From CAZFDT01 sp964518335 (GTDB lineage: Bacteria; Planctomycetota; Phycisphaerae; Phycisphaerales; Phycisphaeraceae): a stretch of DNA of 64,000 nt. The notes under the pieces were generated by a model that did not search any database, was not told where the DNA came from, and saw only the letters and a program-made list of their open reading frames with translations. The stretch covers positions 6,535 to 70,534 of the forward strand of contig CAZFDT010000022.1 of NCBI GenBank assembly GCA_964518335.1. The letters are read 5' to 3'. This document shows, one piece after another, positions 36,991-44,345 of the stretch (position 1 is its first letter; each line of letters begins with the position of its first letter). The translations under genes were made by a program, and so were the position numbers.

Positions 36991-37067
36991 GCCCTGCTCC
37001 TTCCATCGGTCGGGGCAGAGAATGTAACGCCTGTTCCCCGAGCCTGCACGAATCACCCGGTCTCGGC

Positions 37068-37421
37068 TCACGCCCGGCTGAGAAAGTTGTCGCGCACGAA
37101 CACCTTGCGGATGCGAAACGGCAGCGGCGTCTCCGCCAGCGTGATCGCCTTGAGCGATTCCATGCCCGATACGAACCATGGTCCAGCGCAGGACGGGACG
37201 CTATCGACCCAATTCGGCGTATCGATGCCGATCTCGCGGCAAAGGTAGTCCACCACCGATGCCATCAGCGCATCGAGCTTCGGCTCGCTGGGCTCGATCG
37301 GATCAGCCACCGCCGCCGGGTCGCGGTAGTAGCGAAAATCATCGACGAAATCCATCAGCGGAATCAGCCAATGCTCCCCCGCTTCGTTCATCTGCCGACG
37401 TGTCTGTGCAGCCGTCGTCAT
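37068..37421 (-). CDS. Small protein paired with the nucleotidyltransferase
   Basis: 117 residues, overlapping the upstream gene by ATGA. Helical and acidic (HWLIPLMDFVDDFRYYRDPA, LDALMASVVDYLCREIGI), with a C-terminal LPFRIRKVFVRDNFLSRA that I recall in small proteins encoded next to nucleotidyltransferase-like genes. No DNA-binding motif is obvious. Probably partner or antitoxin of the protein encoded at 37418-37921; inferred from coupling. Confidence 0.65.
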   Translation of the reverse strand: MTTAAQTRRQMNEAGEHWLIPLMDFVDDFRYYRDPAAVADPIEPSEPKLDALMASVVDYLCREIGIDTPNWVDSVPSCAGPWFVSGMESLKAITLAETPLPFRIRKVFVRDNFLSRA

Positions 37422-37921
37422 GACAGCAGCTCCTCGATGAAGAACCGTGTCGCAGGCTTGATCTGCTCACGAGGATAGTATGCACGGATGATCTCGAAGA
37501 CTCGATCCGGTGATTCGATATTCAGATGCTTGAGGAGGAACTTCACGTCATCACGATCCATGGCATCCACTCTCGCAGCCAGGCACTTCATCGCCAGCAT
37601 GTAGTCCGCATCGGGCACGAAGACCTTGAGGTGCTCCAATTCGAGCAGGATGCGTCGGTTGTGCTCCCCACCGAGAAATCCCTTGACTGCATCGTTTAGC
37701 CAGTCAGGCCGAAGCCCTTCCCGTTCGGCGATGCGCGCCGCTGCACGACGAATGACCGATGACGGCTCAAATATGGCGTCCACATCCTTCGTGTCGGGCC
37801 GGGCATGATACACCAGGCACATCACCGCCCCGCCGTATAGGCAGACTTCACCCGTCACGCCTTCGGCAGCAAGCTCGGCATCCAGTGCATAAAGGCATGA
37901 CTTGATCTGAGCGGCTTCCAT
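37418..37921 (-). CDS. DUF6036-type nucleotidyltransferase-like protein
   Basis: 167 residues. CLYGGAVMCLVYHARPDTKD followed by VDAIF resembles the GG-x(n)-D-x-D catalytic strand of minimal nucleotidyltransferases (AbiEii/MenA and DUF6036 relatives); DADYMLAMKCLAARVDAMDR and DDVKFLLKHLNI follow as in those families. Likely half of a toxin-antitoxin or defence pair with the downstream 117-residue protein. It starts 9 nt after the hemL stop on the same strand, an unusual place for such a module. Confidence 0.75.
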   Translation of the reverse strand: MEAAQIKSCLYALDAELAAEGVTGEVCLYGGAVMCLVYHARPDTKDVDAIFEPSSVIRRAAARIAEREGLRPDWLNDAVKGFLGGEHNRRILLELEHLKVFVPDADYMLAMKCLAARVDAMDRDDVKFLLKHLNIESPDRVFEIIRAYYPREQIKPATRFFIEELLS

Positions 37922-37930
37922 GGCATCAAG

Positions 37931-39247
37931 TTATCCCTTCGCCGCCTTGAACGCCTTGGCGGCGGCCTTGAGCGTCGCCTTCACCGCCGCTTCGTCGTGG
38001 GTGGTGCTGACGAACCACGCCTCGAACTGGCTGGGCGGCAGCGTCACGCCCTCGTCGAGCATGGCGGCCCAGAAGCGGGCGAAAGCGGCGGTGTCGCAGG
38101 TGACCGCCTGCTCGTAGTTTTCGATGGGCGTGGGACTGAAGAACGGGCAGAGCATGGACCCGACGCGTTGCACTTGCACCGGGACATGCGCTTTTTTCGC
38201 GGCGGCAGCCAGGCCGTCGGCGAGCACGGCCGCGGTGGTCTCGAGTTGCACATAGGCTTGGCCGTCCTTGAGCGCGTCGAGCGTCGCCAGCCCCGCCGCC
38301 ATGGCCAGCGGATTGCCGCTGAGCGTGCCCGCCTGGTACATGGGGCCTTCGGGCGAGACCTGGGCCATGAGGTCGGCCCGGCCGCCATAGGCCGCGCAGG
38401 GCAGCCCGCCGCCGACCACCTTGCCCAGGCACGTCAGGTCGGGCGTGACGCCGTAGAGCCCCTGCGCCCCGCCGTAGGCCACACGGAAGCCGGTCATCAC
38501 CTCGTCGAACAGGAGCACCGCCCCGTGCTGATCGCACAGTTCGCGCAGCGCCTGCAGGTAGCCGTCGCGCGGTGGAACCAGGCCCATATTGCCCGCCACC
38601 GGCTCGATCGCCATGCACGCGATCTGACCCCGGAAGCGGTCGAACGCGGCGCGAGTCGCGTCCAGGTCGTTGTAGGGTACGAGCACGGTATGGCCTGTCA
38701 CCGACTCGGGCACGCCCGGCGATGAGGGCACGCCATGCGTCGTGGCGCCGCTGCCGGCCTGGACGAGCAGGGCATCGGCGTGGCCGTGGTAGCACCCGCT
38801 GCACTTCACCACTTTCGGCCGGCCCGTCGCGGCGCGGGCCAGACGGATCGCGCTCATCGCCGCCTCCGTGCCGCTATTGACGAAGCGCACCTTCTGGATG
38901 GAAGGCACGGCCTCGATGACCATGGCGGCAAGTTGCGACTCGGCCTCGGTGGGCATGCCGAAGCTCGTGCCGTGGCTGGCGGCCTTCGACACCGCCACGA
39001 TCACGCTGTCGGGCGCGTGACCAAGGATCAACGGACCGTAGCTGCCCACGTAGTCGATGTAGGTGTTGCCGTCCAGATCGGTGACGCGGCAGCCGCGGCC
39101 CTCACTGATGAACACCGGGTCCCGCCCGACCGCCCGGCAGGACCGCACCGGCGAATTCACGCCCCCCGGCAACAGCGCCCGTGCCCGCGCAAACGCCTTG
39201 GCGGAGTTGGCGTAACGATCAACTTTCACGGCAGCGGCGGTAGTCAT
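37931..39247 (-). CDS. hemL: HemL, glutamate-1-semialdehyde 2,1-aminomutase
   Basis: 438 residues from the ATG at 39247; the ATG at 39253 would fall before the predicted transcript start (TACACT, complement of 39254-39259), so a leaderless start at 39247 is preferred. PLP-dependent class III aminotransferase fold making 5-aminolevulinate in the C5 heme pathway. RFVNSGTEAAMSAIRLARAA and KCSGCYHGHADALLVQAGSG bind PLP; FDEVMTGFRVAYGG holds the conserved Asp; the PLP lysine is in PDLTCLGKVVGGGLP. Followed directly by the nucleotidyltransferase pair. Confidence 0.96.
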   Translation of the reverse strand: MTTAAAVKVDRYANSAKAFARARALLPGGVNSPVRSCRAVGRDPVFISEGRGCRVTDLDGNTYIDYVGSYGPLILGHAPDSVIVAVSKAASHGTSFGMPTEAESQLAAMVIEAVPSIQKVRFVNSGTEAAMSAIRLARAATGRPKVVKCSGCYHGHADALLVQAGSGATTHGVPSSPGVPESVTGHTVLVPYNDLDATRAAFDRFRGQIACMAIEPVAGNMGLVPPRDGYLQALRELCDQHGAVLLFDEVMTGFRVAYGGAQGLYGVTPDLTCLGKVVGGGLPCAAYGGRADLMAQVSPEGPMYQAGTLSGNPLAMAAGLATLDALKDGQAYVQLETTAAVLADGLAAAAKKAHVPVQVQRVGSMLCPFFSPTPIENYEQAVTCDTAAFARFWAAMLDEGVTLPPSQFEAWFVSTTHDEAAVKATLKAAAKAFKAAKG

Positions 39248-39253
39248 GGGCAT

Positions 39254-39740
39254 AGTGTAACCATGCTGTCGGCTGGGCATGTCCGCCAGGATCCACGCCC
39301 CCGGGTGCGCTTCAAAGCATCCGCCCTTCATCCGCACCACCCTAACGAAAGGGCCTCGCGCCGGGTTGATCGCCAGTTCGTTCATGGCCGTTGCTCATCT
39401 CGACGGAACGGATACGTTTGGCGCGTTGCCGGGCCGATGGACTGGCCAACTCAACTCAACTTGTGGCTGCATGCAACAAGCTGCAGGATCCGACCAACAA
39501 GTTGATTCGCCCGGTCGAAGAGCGCGCAGACCGGTCCTGTAGTTTGGTTTATGTTAGCATACCGGCGGCCTGGCGTCAAGGTGGGGATGTGCGTCGCCGG
39601 GCGTTTGGCGAGCGGTGGGCCTTGCGATATGATGCCCGGCTCACCGCACCCCGGGCTCGGAGCTGGCCCGGCGGCAAGTTGGCGGTCCCCCGGCCCCGGA
39701 AGTGCGAAGCCGGGAACCTCGGCTCCTTTAGGATTTCCCC
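39254..39740. other. Divergent hemL-rpsO spacer with long rpsO leader
   Basis: 487 nt without a credible gene. The hemL -10 box (TACACT on the minus strand) abuts 39254. The right part holds the rpsO promoter and a structured leader of about 100 nt. Confidence 0.5.
39605..39633 (+). promoter_or_regulatory. rpsO promoter
   Basis: TTGGCG (39605-39610), a 17-bp spacer, TATGAT (39628-39633). Transcription from about 39640 gives a 100-nt leader with a small hairpin AGCCG-CGGCT just before the AGGA ribosome site. This space could hold S15 autoregulation (inferred). Confidence 0.5.
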
Positions 39741-40007
39741 ATGCTCACCGCCGAGCAAACGAATCAGGTTGTCTCCTCGCACCGTCGCAGCGATAAGGAC
39801 TCGGGCTCGCCCGAGGTTCAGATCGCCCTGCTCACCGAGAAGATCCGCCAGCTCACCGGGCATCTCAAGACGCACGCCAAGGACCACAGCTCCCGCCGCG
39901 GGCTGCTCATCATGGTCCACAAGCGTAACCGGCTGCTCAAGTACCTGGCCCGCGTCAACCGCCCGGCGTACCAGGACCTGATCACCAAGCTGGGCCTGCG
40001 CAAGTAA
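39741..40007 (+). CDS. rpsO: Ribosomal protein S15
   Basis: 88 residues, standard length. Binds 16S rRNA in the central domain. Family signatures DSGSPEVQIALLTEKIRQLT, HLKTHAKDHSSRRGLLIMV and RLLKYLARVNRPAYQDLITK. Single gene with its own promoter; pnp is not adjacent within the window. Confidence 0.98.
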   Translation: MLTAEQTNQVVSSHRRSDKDSGSPEVQIALLTEKIRQLTGHLKTHAKDHSSRRGLLIMVHKRNRLLKYLARVNRPAYQDLITKLGLRK

Positions 40008-40095
40008 ACGATCTGGCCATGGGTCACAGGCCACGTCGCCTCGTCGCTGTCGTGCGCGCACACGTGCATCGACGCGGATCGGATACATTGACGCC

Positions 40096-41187
40096 ATGGA
40101 GCACCTGATTCCCGCCGAGTGGTTCGTTGGTCTGTCCACGTGGCTGCTGCTGATCATCGGCGTCGTCGCGTTGGCCGCGCTGATCAAAGGCGCCGACTTG
40201 CTCGTCGATGGCGCGTCGGGCCTGGCGTATCGACTGGGCATGTCCAAGGTCATCGTTGGCGCGACGATCGTATCGCTGGGCACAACCAGTCCCGAGTGTG
40301 CCGTGTCGGTGATGGCGGCGTGGCAGGGCGAAGCGGGCCTGGCGCTGGGCAACGCGGTGGGGTCGATCATCGCCGACACGGGATTCATCTTCGGCTTGGG
40401 CTGCCTGCTGACCGTGTTGCCCGCCGATCCGTTTGTGCTGCGGCGTCAGGGCATGATCGACATTGCGGCCGTGGCGTTGCTGGCGTCGCTGTGCTACGGG
40501 GCCTACGCGCTCCACGGCGATACGGCGGCGCTGGGGCGGCCGGTGGGCGTGCTGCTGCTGCTGCTGTTGATCGCCTATATGTTGGTCTCGGTGCGATGGA
40601 GCCGCTCGCACCCGCAGGGCGAGCCGTTCCAACTGCCCGACGCCGTGGCGCGCCCCCACCCGGTTGCCGCGGTCATCCCCGAGCCGGAATCGTCACTGCG
40701 CAGCGTGACGACGCTGATCCTCTTCGGCGTGGTGGGCCTGGCGATCGTGATCGTGTCCAGCCACGTGCTGGTGCAGGCGGTGACGCAGTTGGCCGAGCGC
40801 TGGGGTGTGCCGCAGGTGGTCATTGCCGGCACGATCGTGGCGATGGGCACATCGTTGCCGGAGCTGGTGATCGGGATGACGTCGATCCGCCGGGGCCATC
40901 CCGAGCTGCTGGTGGGCAACGTGATCGGGGCCGACATTCTCAACGTGCTGTTCGTCACGGGGGCGGCGGCGTTCGCCAAGCCGCTGCCGATCATCGACCC
41001 GACGGCACGGCCGCCGGAGATTTTTCTTCTGCTGCACTTGCCTACCATGCTGCTGGTGGTGGGCCTGTTCGCCGTGTTCATCTTCGCGTCGGTGCGTCGG
41101 CAGCGGTTTCAGCGGTGGATGGGCCTGCCGCTGGTGCTGATCTACGTGGCTTACGTGGCGGCGCCGCTGTTCATGCGTGCGGCATGA
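40096..41187 (+). CDS. CaCA-family Na+/Ca2+ exchanger
   Basis: 363 residues, about ten membrane helices in two inverted halves. The alpha-1 repeat GATIVSLGTTSPECAVSV (about 57-74) and alpha-2 repeat AGTIVAMGTSLPELVIGM (about 243-260) carry the Glu residues that bind Ca2+; GNAVGSIIADTGF and GNVIGADILNVLF follow each. Closest to the YrbG type. A TACATT box ends 6 nt before the ATG, so the mRNA is probably leaderless. Confidence 0.93.
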   Translation: MEHLIPAEWFVGLSTWLLLIIGVVALAALIKGADLLVDGASGLAYRLGMSKVIVGATIVSLGTTSPECAVSVMAAWQGEAGLALGNAVGSIIADTGFIFGLGCLLTVLPADPFVLRRQGMIDIAAVALLASLCYGAYALHGDTAALGRPVGVLLLLLLIAYMLVSVRWSRSHPQGEPFQLPDAVARPHPVAAVIPEPESSLRSVTTLILFGVVGLAIVIVSSHVLVQAVTQLAERWGVPQVVIAGTIVAMGTSLPELVIGMTSIRRGHPELLVGNVIGADILNVLFVTGAAAFAKPLPIIDPTARPPEIFLLLHLPTMLLVVGLFAVFIFASVRRQRFQRWMGLPLVLIYVAYVAAPLFMRAA

Positions 41188-41214
41188 AAAAGCCCCGCGC
41201 CGGGGCGCGGGGCT
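41187..41214 (-). terminator. Terminator of the first LEPR-XLL/Calx-beta gene
   Basis: AGCCCCGCGC and GCGCGGGGCT (41191-41214) with a short GC loop; read on the minus strand the stem is followed by TTTTT. It overlaps the 3' end of the convergent exchanger gene and could work in both directions. Same type as those at 43227 and 44285. Confidence 0.75.
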
Positions 41215-41241
41215 GACGAGCGTCGAGGCCGTGCGGACGAA

Positions 41242-42063
41242 TCACGCCCACTTGCCGTCGTTGTCCTCGATGGTGCCGACGCCCACCGCCTTGCCCAGCG
41301 TGGCGTTGGAGGGGTTGGTCAGCGTGATGTAGAACTCCTCGAACAGCCGCTTGGCCTCGATGGTGTCGCCGACGATCTGCACGGCGATGCTCTTGACGGT
41401 CTCGCCGATGTTGAAGGTCAGCGTCTGCAGAGGCACGGCGATGTAGTCTTCGGGCGCGGTGGCGGTCCCGGCCGAGGACTTGTAATCGACGGTCACGACC
41501 TGGTTGTGAACCTTGCTGAGCGTGACGGTGAAGAAGACGGTCTTGGTGCCACTGTTGCCTTCGACGACCTGCACGTCGTTGATGCTCAGCGAAGGCGAGG
41601 CGCTGTTGTTGTCGAGGATGTAGCCGACGGCATAGGCCTTGGTGACCTTGGCGTTCTTGGGCTTGAAGAGCTGGACGCCGAAGACCTTGGTGTTGTTGGG
41701 GTCGTCGTTGCCGATGAGGTTGACCACGATGTATTGGTTTTTCTGGCCCTTCTTGAAGACGAGTCGGCCCTGGGCGTAGTGGAAGTCGTCGCCCCACACG
41801 GCGTGATCGGGATTACCGGTGAGCATGATGGTGCGATACTTGACGACGGACTTGACGTTCTGGGCGCCGAGGCGTCGGACCTGGAAGACGACCTGGCCTG
41901 GATCGGCGAGGGTGCCTTCGACGCCGGAGGAATTGTTGATGCGCAGTTGGATGGGGGCCTTGGCCGACAGGAGCAGGCGCGGCTCCATGGCTTCGAGGCC
42001 TGTCCACTGGGGGTTCTGATCGCGTGCTGACGTGCCTGCTTCCAGCGATCGAGGTGGGATCAT
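41242..42063 (-). CDS. LEPR-XLL protein with two Calx-beta domains (paralogue A)
   Basis: 273 residues from the ATG at 42063 (AAAGGA upstream). LEPR-XLL-like motif at about 20-32 (WTGLEAMEPRLLLSA). Two Calx-beta domains: about 38-148 (LRINNSSGVEGTLADPG to VGYILDNNS) and 155-268 (SLSINDVQVVEGNSGTKTVF to VGTIEDND). EDYIAVPLQTLTF is the Calx-beta middle strand. Acidic loops suggest Ca2+ binding. No C-terminal anchor. Presumed exported surface or matrix protein; the LEPR-XLL region takes the place of a classical signal peptide. Confidence 0.85.
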   Translation of the reverse strand: MIPPRSLEAGTSARDQNPQWTGLEAMEPRLLLSAKAPIQLRINNSSGVEGTLADPGQVVFQVRRLGAQNVKSVVKYRTIMLTGNPDHAVWGDDFHYAQGRLVFKKGQKNQYIVVNLIGNDDPNNTKVFGVQLFKPKNAKVTKAYAVGYILDNNSASPSLSINDVQVVEGNSGTKTVFFTVTLSKVHNQVVTVDYKSSAGTATAPEDYIAVPLQTLTFNIGETVKSIAVQIVGDTIEAKRLFEEFYITLTNPSNATLGKAVGVGTIEDNDGKWA

Positions 42064-42314
42064 CGGGGGTCCTTTCGAACGATGAGGACTCATGCCGACC
42101 CGCCTGCTTCCACCGTGGAAAAAGCCGGGACCGACCGTGGGATGGCGGTACTTGAGGGGTACAACGCCCCCTGGAAAAATGTAGTTCAGAAAATGTCGGG
42201 GCCGACCCCGATTTTCCGCCGGTTTTTCCGCATCACCGCGCCATGTGGCAGACGTGCGACAGCCGCCTCAACCGTGTGAGTTTGCGCGCACGCACTGATC
42301 TGCGCCATCCGACA

Positions 42315-43142
42315 TCACACCCGGCTGTCGGGGCGATCGTTGTCTTCGATCGTGCCCGTGCCCACGGCCTTGCCCAGGACGGCATTGGTGGGGTTGGACA
42401 GCGTGATGAAGAACGTCTCGAAGAGCTTCTGGGCCGGGATGGTGTCGCCGACGATCTGCACGGGGATGCTCTTGACGGTCTCGCCGGGCTGGAAGGTCAG
42501 GGTCTGCAGGGGCACGGCGATGTAGTCCTCGGGGGCGGTGGCGCTGCCCGCCGACGACTTGTATTGCACCGTCACGACCTGGTTGCTCGATTTGCTGAGC
42601 GTGACCTGGAAGAACACGGTCTTGGTGCCGTTGTTGCCCTCGATGACGGCGATGTCGTTGATGGCCAGCGTGGGCGTGGCGCTGTCGTCATCGAGGATAG
42701 TTCCAACGCCGACGGCCTTGGCGAGCTTGGTCTTCTTGGGCTTGAAGAGCTGGACGCCGAACTTCTTGCTGTCCTCGGCCACGCCGTCACCGATGAGGCT
42801 GACGACGATCTGTTTGGTTTTCTGCCCGGGCTTGAAGACGAGCTTGCCCGCCACGGCCTGCAGATCGGCGCCCAGCACGGCGGCGTCGGCGCTCTGCAGC
42901 GCGATCGTGCGGTACTTCACCACCGCCTTGCTTGTCGTCGAACCCAGCCGCTTGACCACGAACACGATCTGGCCGGGGTTGGCGGCGCTGCCCTCGGCGC
43001 CGGCGGCGTCGAGTATGCGGAGCTTGCTCGCCGGGGTCGCCGCCATCAGCAGCCGCGGCTCCATCGCCTCCAATCCCGACCAAACCGGGCGGGCCTGACT
43101 GGCATCCACATCCGTGCCGTCAATCATCGGTCGTTGCATCAT
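42315..43142 (-). CDS. LEPR-XLL protein with two Calx-beta domains (paralogue B)
   Basis: 275 residues; ATG at 43142 or the next codon, with GGAG close upstream. LEPR-XLL motif WSGLEAMEPRLLMAA (about 21-35). Calx-beta domains at about 40-150 (LRILDAAGAEGSAANPG to VGTILDDDS) and 157-270 (TLAINDIAVIEGNNGTKTVF to TIEDND). Shares a 65-nt identical stretch (42499-42563) with paralogue C. The downstream hairpin is less clear than for the other copies. Same inferred role as paralogue A. Confidence 0.85.
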   Translation of the reverse strand: MMQRPMIDGTDVDASQARPVWSGLEAMEPRLLMAATPASKLRILDAAGAEGSAANPGQIVFVVKRLGSTTSKAVVKYRTIALQSADAAVLGADLQAVAGKLVFKPGQKTKQIVVSLIGDGVAEDSKKFGVQLFKPKKTKLAKAVGVGTILDDDSATPTLAINDIAVIEGNNGTKTVFFQVTLSKSSNQVVTVQYKSSAGSATAPEDYIAVPLQTLTFQPGETVKSIPVQIVGDTIPAQKLFETFFITLSNPTNAVLGKAVGTGTIEDNDRPDSRV

Positions 43143-43226
43143 CTGGCTCCATTTTCCTGGGGACTCCCCCCCACCGAGTCCCCCACTTTAGCCCTTCGTG
43201 CCGCTCCACGCCACCCCCTGGCGGGC

Positions 43227-43257
43227 AAAAAAAGCCCCGCGCCGAGGGCGCAGGGCT
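43227..43257 (-). terminator. Terminator-like hairpin with T-run on the minus strand, between paralogues B and C
   Basis: AGCCCCGCGCC paired imperfectly with GGGCGCAGGGCT (43233-43257); on the minus strand seven T follow. It lies 36 nt downstream of the paralogue C stop at 43293 and stops its transcript before paralogue B. Confidence 0.7.
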
Positions 43258-43292
43258 GGGTCTGGGGCCGGGGTTCGAGAGGCGGGGCCGGG

Positions 43293-44114
43293 TTATTGAT
43301 CGTTGTCCTCAATGGTGCACTCGCCCACGGCCTTGGCGATCGTGGCGTTGGTGGCGTTGGAGAGGTTCATGAAGAACGTCTCGAAGAGCTTCTTGGCGGG
43401 GATGGTGTCGCCGACGATCTGCACGGCGATGGTCTTGGAGGTTTCGCCGGGCTGGAAGGTGAGGGTCTGCAGGGGCACGGCGATGTAGTCCTCGGGGGCG
43501 GTGGCGCTGCCCGCCGACGACTTGTACTGCACGGTCACGACCTGGTTGTGCGTCTTGCTGAGCGTGACGGTGAAGAGCACCGTCTTGGTGCCGTTGTTGC
43601 CCTCGACGACGAAGATGTCGTTGATGCTGATGGCGGGGTTGTTGCCGTCGTCATTGGCGATGGTGCCGATGCCCACGCTCTTGGCGAGCTTGGTGTTCTT
43701 GGGCTTGAAGAGCTGAACGCCGAAGCGCTTGCTATCCTCGGGCAGGTCGTTGCCCACGAAGTTGACAGTGATGAACTTGGTCTTCTGCCCGGGCTTGAAC
43801 ACGAGCTTGCCGGTGACGGCCTGCAGATCGGCGCCGAGCGTGGCGGCGTCCACCGACTGAAGCTGGATCGTGCGGTACTTGACCACGGCCTTGGTCGTGG
43901 CGTCGCCGACGCGCTTGACCACGAAGTTGGCCTTGCCGGGGGTGGCGGCGCTGCCCTCGGCGGCCGAGGCGTTGAGAATCTTGACCTTCGACGCGCCGAC
44001 GACGGCCAGCGGCGCGACCGACATCAGTGTGCGGGCTTCGAGGCCCTCGAGCCCCGCCCACTGCTCCTGCGAGGTGTCGCAGGCCGAACCAGGCTGATCG
44101 ATAGCGTTCATCAT
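43293..44114 (-). CDS. LEPR-XLL-related protein with two Calx-beta domains (paralogue C)
   Basis: 273 residues from the ATG at 44114 or 44111 (AAGGA upstream). The N-terminal motif is degenerate: WAGLEGLEARTLMSVAPL has Ala in place of Pro and TLM in place of LLL/MLL. Calx-beta domains at about 40-150 (VKILNASAAEGSAATPG to TIANDDG) and 157-270 (AISINDIFVVEGNNGTKTVL to CTIEDNDQ). It ends only 7 codons sooner after the last Calx-beta strand than paralogue B. The changed motif tests how strict the export signal is. Confidence 0.85.
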   Translation of the reverse strand: MMNAIDQPGSACDTSQEQWAGLEGLEARTLMSVAPLAVVGASKVKILNASAAEGSAATPGKANFVVKRVGDATTKAVVKYRTIQLQSVDAATLGADLQAVTGKLVFKPGQKTKFITVNFVGNDLPEDSKRFGVQLFKPKNTKLAKSVGIGTIANDDGNNPAISINDIFVVEGNNGTKTVLFTVTLSKTHNQVVTVQYKSSAGSATAPEDYIAVPLQTLTFQPGETSKTIAVQIVGDTIPAKKLFETFFMNLSNATNATIAKAVGECTIEDNDQ

Positions 44115-44284
44115 CGTGTCCTTATCTCCCAACCCTGTAACGCAACCGGAGGCAGGTTGGCGCCTCCGGGCGGCCCGGATGCGACCCACCACCATGGCGG
44201 GCCGTGCGGGAAATGTAGCCCCGAAAATGCCGCGGTCAAATGGATTCGCCGCAAATTTCGCAGCACGTTGGCGGCCGGACATGG

Positions 44285-44316
44285 AAAGGCCCCGCGCCGT
44301 GGCGCGGGGCCTGAAA
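44285..44316 (-). terminator. Terminator of the nine-repeat Calx-beta gene
   Basis: AGGCCCCGCGCC and GGCGCGGGGCCT form a perfect 12-bp stem (44287-44312) with a 2-nt loop; on the minus strand TTTCC follows and GAAAAG lies on the other side. 30 nt after the stop at 44346. Confidence 0.75.
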
Positions 44317-44345
44317 AGAGCTGAGCTATGTCCGACACGGCATCA

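Noticed and set aside
35383..37248. 621-codon plus-strand open frame opposite serA
   Set aside because: Shadow of a strongly recognised gene; His/Asp/Val-rich antisense composition.
42243..44324. 693-codon plus-strand open frame over paralogues B and C
   Set aside because: Antisense of two related genes, giving a false internal duplication.
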